In this document: positions 25,563-34,450 of the stretch, piece by piece | How positions within the stretch are numbered: position 1 is the stretch's first letter | Layout of the letters: every line of letters begins with the position of its first letter | NCBI GenBank assembly: GCA_027024205.1 | Contig: JALVST010000046.1 | Location: forward strand, 1 to 43,592 | Reading direction: 5' to 3' | DNA from: Flavobacteriales bacterium | Lineage (GTDB): Bacteria > Bacteroidota > Bacteroidia > Flavobacteriales > Flavobacteriaceae | Length of the DNA: 43,592 bases | Position numbers and translations under genes: made by a program | Notes under the pieces: generated by a model | Told to the model about the DNA's origin: nothing | Databases searched by the model: none | What the model saw: only the letters and a program-made list of their open reading frames with translations

Positions 25563-27932
25563 ATGAAAAAGCTATTGCTTTTTACCCTCTTACTATTTGT
25601 GCAGTGGACGCAAGCACAGCAAGAAATATTTGTTTCGGGTCAGGTTTTGGATTCTATTTCGGGACAAACTTTGGAATCTTGTACTATCGGATTTTTTAAT
25701 ACTAATAAAGAATTGGTTACCGGTACAACAACTGACCGTAAAGGATTTTTCGAAATAGGATTGCTTCCCGAGCAATATCAGATAGTTTTGTATTATATAG
25801 GATACCAAAAGAAGACGATTTCTATAACTGTTCAACAAAACAATCAGTTTTTAGGTACCTTTAAACTTTCCCCTGATAAAAATGTTTTAGAATCAGTAGA
25901 AGTGAAAGCCAAGAACAAAGCTTTTAAAGTAGATAAAGATGTGTTTGTTGTTACTCGAAAAATGAAAGCAGCTGCTGCCAATACTAATGATGTACTTGAC
26001 AAAATTCAAGGAGTTAGGTATGACCGTTACAACAATCAAATAAAAGTGGACGGACAGACCAATATTAAAATTTTGGTAGATGGTTTGGAAAAAGACCCTG
26101 CTTATATCCAAAATCTCAATCCGGACCGTATTAAAAAAGTAGAAATCATACGTGACCCGGCGGGCAGATACGCTTTGGACGGTTATACGGCTGTTATTAA
26201 TATTATTTTGAAGAAAAATTATACCGGATTGGAACTTAATCTGTCGTCACAAACTATTTGGGATACCGATGCTACCGACAAATCATACCTGATGCCTATG
26301 GCTTATACTTACAGCGGATTAACATATACTTACAACAAAATCAATATTTATACACAATTTAATGTATATGCTAATAATTTTAATTTTCCAACCACAACGG
26401 TTTATAAATACCAAAATGGTAATCTTATACAAGAATTAACCGGCAATACCAACAATATGCTCAAAAAAGTTTTAGGGGATCGTTTGGTATTCGGGGTGGA
26501 TTATTATATCAATCCACGTCATACTTTGAGCTTTGAAACCGGAATTAACAATATTTTTAATCCCATTGACCACACTGATATACAATATAATGTTATCGAA
26601 ACTAATGTTACAGGCACGGACACTCAATATCAACTCTCAAATTGGATTGACGGTAGTTCAAAATCTCACAATCAATCGGTTTTTTACATCGGAAAGCTTA
26701 ATGACCAAGATGAACTGCATATGGATGCCGATTTTTCTTTTTATAAAGATAATTCAGACAACCGTTTTTTTACCAATAAAGTTTTAGATAGGCAAGAACA
26801 ATCCGTTAGCAGCAGAAGCAGTTTTAGATACAATGCAGATTATACCCGTCAACTTAACGAGCATAGTTCTTTGCAAGTGGGATATGGTTTCTATCATCAC
26901 AAAAGTACCAATGATTTAATAACAAAAATGGGGAATCAGACCGGTACTCAAAATTTTGTTTTTAGCGATACCCGGCATAAACTCTTTGCTTATTATGCGT
27001 ATAAATTTAATAAAGATTGGTCAGTCAAAAGCGGAATTGCCAGTGAAATCAGCCGACCCGAGGTTCCGGGGGCAACCCCTACTTATCTGATTTACCAACC
27101 CTATTTGGATATCAAATACAAATTTTCAAAAAACATTGCTATAAAATTAAAGTATCGAACTCAAAGCCGTTATCCCGGTTTGTCACAAGCCAATCCCAAT
27201 ACCATTTATATCAATCCGCAGACTGTAAGCAAGGGGAATACGGCATTAAAACCGGCAGTGACACACCAATTGGGTTTACGTATTAACTTTTTTGGCGGTA
27301 GTTTGTTTGCCGAACCATATTATCATTTTTCAAACAATTATATAGGTGAAATTGCCCGGCTTCGCAATGATGGGCTTATCGAACAAACCTATAAAAACAT
27401 TGGTCATTACAGGCATTACGGCATCAAAGGAAATGTGGCGATGCCTTTTAGTAAAAAGATTTTTTGGCAGACTAATTTTGATATTTTCCACAGTAGTATC
27501 AAGTATCATAATAATACCAATACTTTTAACGATTACAGTTTGGAAAGTAATTTGGTTTATGTCAATCGAGCCAAAGGTCTCAATTCCGGATTTATATACC
27601 AGCACGGCATGAACAAACATATCAGTCCGCAAGGTTATCACAAGTGGAATAATGATTTTTGGGGTTTTATAATTCAAAAATCTTTTTTTAAAAGGAAGTT
27701 AAATTTGATGTTGTTGTATATGTTGCCTGTAGATTTTGGCGTGGATTATGTTCAAGAAGAATACACCAAAACTTTACAATATGAAAGTTTAACCAAATAT
27801 GATATTCATTTACTTAAAAATGTTTTGGTGTTCCGGTTAAATTATCGCTTCAATAATGGTAAAGCCACTCGCAAGGTTAAAAAGAATATTGAGGATAACA
27901 GTCCGAAAAAGGAGAAAAAGGGGATTTTTTAA
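25563..27932 (+). CDS. Outer membrane beta-barrel protein, TonB-receptor-like
   Basis: A 789-residue protein with a signal peptide (cleavage near TQAQ, residue 19), a carboxypeptidase-regulatory-like beta domain (about 22-105, with FVSGQVLDSISGQTLES and YYIGYQKKTISI), a plug-like region (about 125-215: VLDKIQGVRYDRYNNQIKVDGQ, ILVDGLEKDP, EIIRDPAGRYALDGYTAVINI) and a long barrel-forming C-terminal part. This fits the outer-membrane beta-barrel family seen beside TonB-dependent receptors in Bacteroidota. No clear TonB box is seen and it ends with a charged tail. Its neighbour 67 bp downstream is a hybrid regulator, which may sense its ligand; the ligand is unknown. Confidence 0.85.
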   Translation: MKKLLLFTLLLFVQWTQAQQEIFVSGQVLDSISGQTLESCTIGFFNTNKELVTGTTTDRKGFFEIGLLPEQYQIVLYYIGYQKKTISITVQQNNQFLGTFKLSPDKNVLESVEVKAKNKAFKVDKDVFVVTRKMKAAAANTNDVLDKIQGVRYDRYNNQIKVDGQTNIKILVDGLEKDPAYIQNLNPDRIKKVEIIRDPAGRYALDGYTAVINIILKKNYTGLELNLSSQTIWDTDATDKSYLMPMAYTYSGLTYTYNKINIYTQFNVYANNFNFPTTTVYKYQNGNLIQELTGNTNNMLKKVLGDRLVFGVDYYINPRHTLSFETGINNIFNPIDHTDIQYNVIETNVTGTDTQYQLSNWIDGSSKSHNQSVFYIGKLNDQDELHMDADFSFYKDNSDNRFFTNKVLDRQEQSVSSRSSFRYNADYTRQLNEHSSLQVGYGFYHHKSTNDLITKMGNQTGTQNFVFSDTRHKLFAYYAYKFNKDWSVKSGIASEISRPEVPGATPTYLIYQPYLDIKYKFSKNIAIKLKYRTQSRYPGLSQANPNTIYINPQTVSKGNTALKPAVTHQLGLRINFFGGSLFAEPYYHFSNNYIGEIARLRNDGLIEQTYKNIGHYRHYGIKGNVAMPFSKKIFWQTNFDIFHSSIKYHNNTNTFNDYSLESNLVYVNRAKGLNSGFIYQHGMNKHISPQGYHKWNNDFWGFIIQKSFFKRKLNLMLLYMLPVDFGVDYVQEEYTKTLQYESLTKYDIHLLKNVLVFRLNYRFNNGKATRKVKKNIEDNSPKKEKKGIF

Positions 27933-27944
27933 GACTAAAAAAAA

Positions 27945-27970
27945 AATTATGTAACTTTACTCACATAATT
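27945..27970. promoter_or_regulatory. Inverted repeat around a near-consensus -7 element before the hybrid regulator
   Basis: AATTATGT (27945-27952) and ACATAATT (27963-27970) are perfect arms with a 10-bp centre. The centre with the end of the left arm reads GTAACTTTAC, giving TAACTTTA, one base from TAnnTTTG. It lies 30 bp before the start at 28000. Autoregulation is possible. Confidence 0.35.
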
Positions 27971-27999
27971 AGTAATTTTTTTTAGTTCTGTATTTTATT

Positions 28000-30675
28000 A
28001 TGAGAAAAACAATTTCGTTTTTTATTCTTACGTGTAACTTATTTAATGCTAATTATTTAGGAAATTATAACCGATTGTATGCTCAAAAAAAACATACGCA
28101 AACCCCAATCACTCTTGTGGATAGTTTAAGCATTTCAGAACAGAAATACATTTCTACACACAATTGGCATAAATTAATAAGTTTATATTACCGGACCGCC
28201 CAAAAATATTATAAGTCAAAAAATTATGATTTGGCGGTGTCGTACTATTTAAAGATAGATTCGATATCAAAACGATTTGGCATTTTATCGGATACCATTG
28301 TTAAAGCCATACGGGACAGGAGTGAAATTTCCAAACTACAATTTACACCCGATGCCATGGATATGGCAGAAGACTTATCCAGGGAAGCACTTCAAAAAGC
28401 TGTACAATTGCAAAATCCGGATTTAATATATGATGTCAAGTTATTGTTATCGGAAATTGTATTATTAAAGAGACAACATGATGAAGCTCTTAAATTATTA
28501 AAAGAGACAGAAAAATATTTTAGAAAAAAGGATGATGCTTTACACATGGCCCGTGTTTTTTTGTTGTATATGATGTATTACGAGCATGTTTTAAAAGATT
28601 ATAAAAAGACGGACTCGGTTCTTTATGCCGGCATAAGATACCTACAATCAAAGGGATTGCCGGGAAAATTAGCTGATATGCATATTTTTTACGCCAACTT
28701 TTTAAAAAACAAATTGCATGATAATAAAAAAGCTTTGCGCCATTATCTTATAGCTGACAGTTTATTTTACAGTCATGATAGTGTGCCGAAATTACATCAC
28801 ATTTATCTTTTGGAAGGTTTATCCGATCTTTACGAAAAATCAGGCCAATACAAAAAAGCCCTTTATTATAACAAAAAAGCTTATGAATTAAGACAAGAAT
28901 TGTCAAAAAAACAGAATAGAGAATTATCCCGCCGTCTGGAAACCCGTTATCAAGCCAAAGTCAAACAAAATCGTTTGAAACTTGAAGTGCAACAAAACCG
29001 GTTGTTGGAAAGACAAAAATATTTTCTTGTTATTTTGACTGTTCTACTTGTTTTACTATTCTTTCTGATGTTTTATCAATATAAAAACCGTCAAAAGATT
29101 ATTGAAAAACTACAGCAACTGGACAAAGCCAAATCCGATTTTTTTGCCAATATTTCCCACGAATTCCGGACGCCTTTAACCCTTATAATCGGTCCGGTCA
29201 AACAACGGTTAAAAAAAGGAAATTTGTCAAATAAAGATTTGGATCTATTAGAAAATATTCGACATAATGCAGAAAATTTATTGGAATTGGTAAACCGTAT
29301 TCTCGAACTTGTAAAATTAGATTCCGGTAAACGTAAACTCAAGGTTTCTAACATTGATGCCGGTGATTTTTTAAAAACAATTGCTTATAATTTTGAGTCT
29401 TTGGCCATTCAAAAAAATATCGATTATACAATTGACAACTCTTGTGAACATAAATTTGTATGGTTGGATAAAGAAGTGTTACAACAGATTGCGAACAATT
29501 TACTTTCCAATTCGTTTAAATATACCCGTGCAGGCGGTAAAGTCATGTTTAAATCGTATTGCAAAAACGGAAAGTTATTTCTAGAGATAAAAAATACAGG
29601 TAAAATCCTGAACCGGGAAGATTTGAATAAAATATTTGAACGTTTTTATCAAAACGACATACATTCGGAAGGAATAGGTTTAGGTCTGTCGATTGTAAAG
29701 CAGATGGTACAATTACATAAAGGAAAAATAAGAGTTGAGTCGGGAAATAACGGTTGGACGATTTTTCAAGTGGTAATACCCGTTCAAAAAGAAATTTATA
29801 AACCGGATGAGATATCAAACATGACCGGCCAAAACAAAGCAGGAGTCTCCAAGGCATCCCGTGGTAAGCCTGTTACCTATTACGAAGATTGTCCAATTAA
29901 AAAATCCGATGATCCGTTACTTTTGGTTATTGAGGATAACGATGCCGTCAGGGAATATATCAGTAGTGTATTTAACAACTGTTTTAAAGTGATTACGGCC
30001 AAAAACGGGTCGGAAGGCATTACCCGGGCACTTGAATTAATTCCGGATATTGTTATCAGCGATGTAATGATGCCGGATATAGATGGAATTGAAGTTACCC
30101 GTAAGCTTAAATCCGATGAAAAAACCAATCATATTCCGGTAATTTTATTAACGGCAAAAGCCGGTGAAGAAAACAAAATCAAAGGATTGAGTGCCGGAGC
30201 CGACGATTATATTGAAAAACCTTTTAATGAAGACATTTTAAAGCTAAAAGTAACCAATCTGTTGGAGAGACGTAGAAAAACCAAAGAAAAAATATTAAAA
30301 CAACACACCTATACCGGTAATATTCCCGGCAATATTCCGGACAGGGATAAGAAATTTTTTGAACATTTAAAACAAGTAGTAGAAAAACATATAACGGATC
30401 CTAATTTTAATGCCGTTATTTTTGCAGAAATCATGGGTATGAGTCGTATGCAATTACATCGCAAGTTAAAAGCTCTGACCGGAAAATCTTCAACCCAATT
30501 CATCAGGATACAACGTCTGAATTTTGCAGCCCGGATGTTACGGGAAACCAGTGCCAACATCTCTGAAATTGCCTATTTGTCTGGTTTTAACGATCCGGCT
30601 TATTTTAACAGATGCTTCAAAAAACAGTTTGGACAAACCCCAAAAGAATTCAAACAAAACAATCCGAAAACTTAA
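28000..30675 (+). CDS. TPR-containing hybrid histidine kinase/response regulator with AraC-type output
   Basis: An 891-residue one-protein signalling system. Order: signal-like N terminus, a TPR-type helical sensor region (about 40-320, for example SGQYKKALYYNKKAYELR), a membrane helix (about 338-358), a HisKA domain with the phospho-acceptor His387 in SHEFRTPLTLIIGP, an ATPase domain (NNLLSNSFKYT, GIGLGLSIVKQM), a receiver domain (about 640-755, Asp688 in SDVMMPDIDG) and a C-terminal AraC helix-turn-helix (about 795-888: SRMQLHRKLKALTGKSSTQFIR and IAYLSGFNDPAYFNRCFKKQFG). The sensor is not the beta-propeller type of Bacteroides glycan regulators. All phosphotransfer residues look intact. It sits between an outer-membrane protein gene and a secreted-protein gene, its likely targets. 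Confidence 0.93.
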   Translation: MRKTISFFILTCNLFNANYLGNYNRLYAQKKHTQTPITLVDSLSISEQKYISTHNWHKLISLYYRTAQKYYKSKNYDLAVSYYLKIDSISKRFGILSDTIVKAIRDRSEISKLQFTPDAMDMAEDLSREALQKAVQLQNPDLIYDVKLLLSEIVLLKRQHDEALKLLKETEKYFRKKDDALHMARVFLLYMMYYEHVLKDYKKTDSVLYAGIRYLQSKGLPGKLADMHIFYANFLKNKLHDNKKALRHYLIADSLFYSHDSVPKLHHIYLLEGLSDLYEKSGQYKKALYYNKKAYELRQELSKKQNRELSRRLETRYQAKVKQNRLKLEVQQNRLLERQKYFLVILTVLLVLLFFLMFYQYKNRQKIIEKLQQLDKAKSDFFANISHEFRTPLTLIIGPVKQRLKKGNLSNKDLDLLENIRHNAENLLELVNRILELVKLDSGKRKLKVSNIDAGDFLKTIAYNFESLAIQKNIDYTIDNSCEHKFVWLDKEVLQQIANNLLSNSFKYTRAGGKVMFKSYCKNGKLFLEIKNTGKILNREDLNKIFERFYQNDIHSEGIGLGLSIVKQMVQLHKGKIRVESGNNGWTIFQVVIPVQKEIYKPDEISNMTGQNKAGVSKASRGKPVTYYEDCPIKKSDDPLLLVIEDNDAVREYISSVFNNCFKVITAKNGSEGITRALELIPDIVISDVMMPDIDGIEVTRKLKSDEKTNHIPVILLTAKAGEENKIKGLSAGADDYIEKPFNEDILKLKVTNLLERRRKTKEKILKQHTYTGNIPGNIPDRDKKFFEHLKQVVEKHITDPNFNAVIFAEIMGMSRMQLHRKLKALTGKSSTQFIRIQRLNFAARMLRETSANISEIAYLSGFNDPAYFNRCFKKQFGQTPKEFKQNNPKT

Positions 30676-30700
30676 ATTTTTGCGAATTTTTAATTCATAT

Positions 30701-30736
30701 GTTACGATTTTACAAATTTTAGTTACATTTTTACAA
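30701..30736 (+). promoter_or_regulatory. Candidate AraC-type binding site: direct repeats 21 bp apart
   Basis: GTTACGATTTTACAA (30701-30715) and GTTACATTTTTACAA (30722-30736) agree at 13 of 15 positions, with starts 21 bp apart, two helical turns. They end 21 bp before the -7 element of the next gene, and this follows the gene for an AraC-type regulator. Confidence 0.45.
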
Positions 30737-30757
30737 TACCTCATTTATTTCAGGATA

Positions 30758-30765
30758 TAATTTTG
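30758..30765 (+). promoter_or_regulatory. -7 promoter element for the T9SS cargo gene
   Basis: TAATTTTG matches TAnnTTTG, 29 bp before the ATG at 30795. There is no TTG at the -33 position, which fits activator dependence. Confidence 0.5.
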
Positions 30766-30794
30766 TGTTGTTATTAATTCAAAAATTTACCATT

Positions 30795-31913
30795 ATGAAA
30801 AGAATTATCTATGCATTTATCTTATTATGGAGTTTTACCTTCATAAAAGCTCAGGACAAAATTTATGTCCACACGGCAACATCCTCAAATATCTCAGGTC
30901 ATATTACTTATATAGACCATCCCGATTTAAACAACCATCCAAATGCAGGTATCGTATTTTGTCATGTTTGGAATCCCAACGGTATGAGTTCTGCTTATAA
31001 CAATAATGTAGATGGTTTGTGGTATAATTCATCAGCAGGAAAATGGACAATTTACAACGAAGATTTTACACCGATGGTTGATGGGGCACATTTTTTTATA
31101 TATATCGCTTCCAACCCGGCTGATGTAATTGTTCATACTGCTACAGCATCTAACACATCCGGGTATTATACAGCAATTGATGATCCGGATTTTAACGGTA
31201 ATAACCCAGGACCTTTTGCCGTTTTTTCACACTATTGGAATCCTCACAGTGTTTATAATACTAAAATTGATGGTTTTGACTATTATTCAGGACACAGGGT
31301 CATTTATAATGAGGACATTACAAGTAACATATCTGTTGGTACCTCATACAAAATTCTTAAAAAACAAGGTAGTGTAAATACGTTTACTCACACCGCAACC
31401 GCATCAAATATATATAATAATTATACTTTGATTGACCATCCCGATTTAAACAACAATCCCACTGCCACTTTTGTTTTTAATCATTATTACGGTGTAAACG
31501 GCACTTCGACCCAAACAAACATTCCTTATAAAATCGGAACTTTTTATTCTACTTCTTTTAACAAATGGGGTATCTACATTGAAGACACATCTGTTTCATT
31601 TCCTGTTGGAGCAGCATTTGACATTATCATGGCACCACAAGATACTTCTTCGGTTGATGAAGCGTTAGCTAATCCTGAAAATATAAAATTGTATCCTAAT
31701 CCTGTAAATTCCATTGCAACAATAGCTGCTGACCAAGCTGTTTCTCATATCAGCATTGTGAATTTGCTAGGGCAAAAAGTAGGAGAATATTCTTATAAAG
31801 ACAATCAAAAACAAGTGGAGATTTCTGTGTCCGACTTGTCAAGTGGAACTTATACCGTAAATGTACAAACAAAAACCGGCGCCACACAAGTTTTGAAATT
31901 AGTAAAAAAATAG
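30795..31913 (+). CDS. Secreted T9SS cargo with three ~80-residue repeats
   Basis: A 372-residue protein with an N-terminal signal peptide (KRIIYAFILLWSFTFIKAQ, cut after KAQ) and a C-terminal type IX sorting-type domain of about 75 residues (YPNPVNS, ISIVNLLGQKVGEY, LSSGTYTVNVQTKTG, VLKLVKK), so it should be exported and then secreted or surface-anchored. Between them are three related repeats, each beginning VHTAT/THTAT-S/A-SN, then YIDHPDLNN-P and an NPxxxY or HYWNP-type segment, ending xIYNED...; they look like a binding domain, but I cannot name its ligand. A GTG at 30765 would add ten residues but lies in the promoter, so the ATG at 30795 is chosen. A terminator follows. Confidence 0.85.
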   Translation: MKRIIYAFILLWSFTFIKAQDKIYVHTATSSNISGHITYIDHPDLNNHPNAGIVFCHVWNPNGMSSAYNNNVDGLWYNSSAGKWTIYNEDFTPMVDGAHFFIYIASNPADVIVHTATASNTSGYYTAIDDPDFNGNNPGPFAVFSHYWNPHSVYNTKIDGFDYYSGHRVIYNEDITSNISVGTSYKILKKQGSVNTFTHTATASNIYNNYTLIDHPDLNNNPTATFVFNHYYGVNGTSTQTNIPYKIGTFYSTSFNKWGIYIEDTSVSFPVGAAFDIIMAPQDTSSVDEALANPENIKLYPNPVNSIATIAADQAVSHISIVNLLGQKVGEYSYKDNQKQVEISVSDLSSGTYTVNVQTKTGATQVLKLVKK

Positions 31914-31962
31914 TTATGCGAAGTTTTCTCATATTGTATATAACTTCACTTTGTTTTTTTGA

Positions 31963-32005
31963 TTAAAACGGGGTTTCTTTTTCAATAAATCCCGTTTTAA
32001 TTTTA
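31963..32005 (+). terminator. Terminator-like hairpin after the T9SS cargo gene
   Basis: TTAAAACGGG (31963-31972) pairs with CCCGTTTTAA (31991-32000); TTT/AAA extends it inward. A short T-tract follows (32001-32004). Confidence 0.75.
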
Positions 32006-32072
32006 TATATTTTCTGTAAAATTCGAATTTTTATATTTTATGTTGAAAACATGTTTCCAATAAAAAAATCAA

Positions 32073-32080
32073 TATTTTTG
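32073..32080 (+). promoter_or_regulatory. -7 promoter element for menD
   Basis: TATTTTTG matches TAnnTTTG, 19 bp before the menD start at 32100. No -33 TTG at the usual distance. Confidence 0.5.
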
Positions 32081-32099
32081 CATACAGATTAAAAATTTT

Positions 32100-33770
32100 A
32101 TGCAAAAACATTCCGACAAACCTTCTACACAATTACTATCAGCCGTTTTGCAAAAAGCCGGTATCCACAATATCGTTATATCACCAGGTTCGCGGAATGC
32201 TCCTTTGATTATCGAGTTTACCAGTCAACCGGCATTTCATAATTTGAGTGTGGTAGATGAACGCGTAGCAGGATTTTTTGCATTGGGTATGGCACAGCAA
32301 ACCGGGCAACCTACGGTTTTGGTTTGTACATCGGGCTCGGCATTACTCAATTATTATCCGGCTATTGCCGAAGCATTTTACAGTCATATTCCATTGATTG
32401 TAGTCAGTGCCGACCGGCCACAAAAATGGATTGACCAAGGCGAAGGACAAACCATCAGACAGCACAACGTATTTAAAAATCATTCATGGTATAATGTAAC
32501 TTTATCCGAAACCGGAACGGAACAGGATTTGGAAAAAATTAAAAACGCCGTTGAAACGGCCTTTAAACAATGCGGTCCCGTACATATCAATATGCCTTTT
32601 GACGAGCCACTTTATCAAATTGTCGAAACCGGATTGCCAGAAACAGGAAAGCTCCAAACAACCTGGCAGGACAGGGTTTTTGAAATATCTTTTTTGGAAC
32701 AGTTTGAAAAAAAATGGCAAGCTTCCAAACGGAAAATGATTTTGGTTGGACAACATTACCCGTCTGAATTTTTGCAATTGCAACTCAATAAACTGGCTGA
32801 AGACCCATCGGTTATCATCCTGACTGAAAATATTTCAAATGTTACTAATGACCGGTTCATCAACAATATTGACCAAGCGATATTTTCATTAGATGATGTC
32901 ACACTTAAATATTTGAAACCGGATCTTTTGTTAACAATAGGACGGAATATCGTGTCAAAAAAAGTTAAACAATTTTTACGCAAACACAAACCGGTTGAAC
33001 ATTGGCATATAGAAAATACCGCTTTACCGCCTGATACTTTTGAGGTTTTATCACAGCATTTTGATACGTCGCCCGAAATGTTTTTGAGCCAATTTTTATT
33101 TTTAGTAAAACCCGTGCCATCGGATTATCAACAAAATTGGTTGGATATCAAACGAAAACACAAACAACGGCATCAACAATTTTTAGAACGAACAGGATTT
33201 TCGGATTTAAAAAGTTTTGAATTAATCAGTCAAAATATTCCATCAAATTATATGGTGCATTGGGGTAACAGTTCTACTGTCCGGTATGCCCAGTTATTTG
33301 ATTATCGGCAGGACATTATTCATTTTTCCAATCGCGGTACCAGTGGTATAGATGGCAGTACATCCACAGCGGTTGGTGCAGCGTATGTTTCTGACCGGCC
33401 GGTTATGCTGGTAACGGGAGACATTTCTTTTTTGTATGACAGTAACGGCTTGTGGCATAAATATTTAAAGGATAATTTTAAAATTATTTTAATCAACAAC
33501 GGTGGCGGCGAAATATTTAACTTTATTCCGGGGCCCGCTCAAACATCGGCCCTAGAAGAATTTTTCGTCACCAAACATCATCATGACGCATCGCATTTGG
33601 CTGAAATGTATCAATTTGAATACAAAAAAGTTACCGACTTAAAAGAATTAAAATCCGGTTTAAAAAAACTTTTTGCACAAAACAATCGTCCACAAATTTT
33701 GGAGATTGATACGAAAGAAGTTGATAATGCCGGTATATTAAAGGCGTATTTTAATAATATCAAGCAATGA
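32100..33770 (+). CDS. menD: 2-succinyl-5-enolpyruvyl-6-hydroxy-3-cyclohexene-1-carboxylate synthase
   Basis: A 556-residue thiamine-diphosphate enzyme that joins isochorismate and 2-oxoglutarate, an early committed step of menaquinone synthesis. The N-terminal VISPGSRNAPLIIEF, VVDERVAGFFALGMA (Glu54 region activates ThDP) and CTSGSALLNYYPAIAEA are typical, as is SADRPQKWIDQGEGQTIRQ. The ThDP-pyrophosphate site is GTSGIDGSTSTAVGAA...VTGDISFLYDSNGLW, with the metal-binding Asp in GDISF. Length matches the family. Other men genes are not in the window. Confidence 0.96.
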   Translation: MQKHSDKPSTQLLSAVLQKAGIHNIVISPGSRNAPLIIEFTSQPAFHNLSVVDERVAGFFALGMAQQTGQPTVLVCTSGSALLNYYPAIAEAFYSHIPLIVVSADRPQKWIDQGEGQTIRQHNVFKNHSWYNVTLSETGTEQDLEKIKNAVETAFKQCGPVHINMPFDEPLYQIVETGLPETGKLQTTWQDRVFEISFLEQFEKKWQASKRKMILVGQHYPSEFLQLQLNKLAEDPSVIILTENISNVTNDRFINNIDQAIFSLDDVTLKYLKPDLLLTIGRNIVSKKVKQFLRKHKPVEHWHIENTALPPDTFEVLSQHFDTSPEMFLSQFLFLVKPVPSDYQQNWLDIKRKHKQRHQQFLERTGFSDLKSFELISQNIPSNYMVHWGNSSTVRYAQLFDYRQDIIHFSNRGTSGIDGSTSTAVGAAYVSDRPVMLVTGDISFLYDSNGLWHKYLKDNFKIILINNGGGEIFNFIPGPAQTSALEEFFVTKHHHDASHLAEMYQFEYKKVTDLKELKSGLKKLFAQNNRPQILEIDTKEVDNAGILKAYFNNIKQ

Positions 33771-33904
33771 CCTTTATCCAAAACGTCTAAAAAAAAATTT
33801 AATCTATCATTTAGACAAAACTACGAAAGAATACCGGGGACTCCGGATTTCTCAATACGTTAGAAATTACAAAAAACCAAAGTCATCAATCAAACATAAC
33901 TTCC

Positions 33905-34417
33905 TCATTTATTCAATCTAATATCTTTTTTTTCCAATTCAATCACTTCCAAATTTTTAATCTTATTCTTATCTATGACAAAGCGTAGCATGGTACGGAC
34001 ATGATGAAAACCGTGTTTACCGGCTGCTCCCGGATTCATATGTAGCAGTTGGTATTGTTTGTCATACATTACTTTTAATATGTGCGAATGTCCAGATATA
34101 AACAAATCCGGCGAAAGCTTTTTTATGGCTTTGAGTGCTTTGGGACTGTACCGTTTAGGGTAACCGCCTATATGAATCATAAAAACTTTTATACCTTCTA
34201 TTGTAAAATATAATTGCTCCGGAAACTCTTTTCTCAATTCCCCTCCGTCAATATTGCCGTAAACAGCTCTCAACCGGCTATGATTCTTTATTTCATCGGT
34301 TACCGATGTTGTTCCGATATCGCCGGCATGCCATACTTCATCAGCTTGTTTGATGTATTTAAGCATAATATCGTCAAGGTAACCGTGCGTATCGGAAAGC
34401 AATAAGATTTTTTTCAT
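33905..34417 (-). CDS. YfcE/MJ0936-type metallophosphoesterase
   Basis: A 170-residue calcineurin-like phosphoesterase. The metal-binding motifs are all seen: LLSDTHGYLD (D-x-H), HAGDIG, YGNIDG (G-N-x-D), MIHIGG and ISGHSH, plus NPGAAG. Small members hydrolyse phosphodiesters; the natural substrate is unknown. A TTG at 34438 would add seven residues, but I prefer the ATG at 34417 because a -7 promoter element (34436-34443) overlaps the upstream codon. It diverges from truA with 33 bp between the start codons. The gap to menD (33771-33904) contains a GTCTAAA/TTTAGAC inverted pair but no T-run, so I do not call it a terminator. Confidence 0.88.
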   Translation of the reverse strand: MKKILLLSDTHGYLDDIMLKYIKQADEVWHAGDIGTTSVTDEIKNHSRLRAVYGNIDGGELRKEFPEQLYFTIEGIKVFMIHIGGYPKRYSPKALKAIKKLSPDLFISGHSHILKVMYDKQYQLLHMNPGAAGKHGFHHVRTMLRFVIDKNKIKNLEVIELEKKDIRLNK

Positions 34418-34425
34418 TAGTTTTG
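34418..34425 (+). promoter_or_regulatory. -7 promoter element for truA
   Basis: TAGTTTTG matches TAnnTTTG, 26 bp before the truA TTG start. It begins right next to the phosphoesterase start codon on the other strand. Confidence 0.5.
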
Positions 34426-34435
34426 CGTTACGAGA

Positions 34436-34443
34436 CAAAATTA
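34436..34443 (-). promoter_or_regulatory. -7 promoter element for the phosphoesterase gene
   Basis: On the minus strand this is TAATTTTG, matching TAnnTTTG, 18 bp before the ATG at 34417. The two divergent elements lie within 26 bp of each other. Confidence 0.5.
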
Positions 34444-34450
34444 CGACAAA

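Noticed and set aside
25563-31913. A polysaccharide utilisation locus
   Set aside because: No SusD, glycoside hydrolase, sulfatase or lyase is in this block, so the label is not supported.
33785-33816. GTCTAAA/TTTAGAC as a menD terminator
   Set aside because: Only 7-bp arms with an 18-nt loop and no T-run on either strand.
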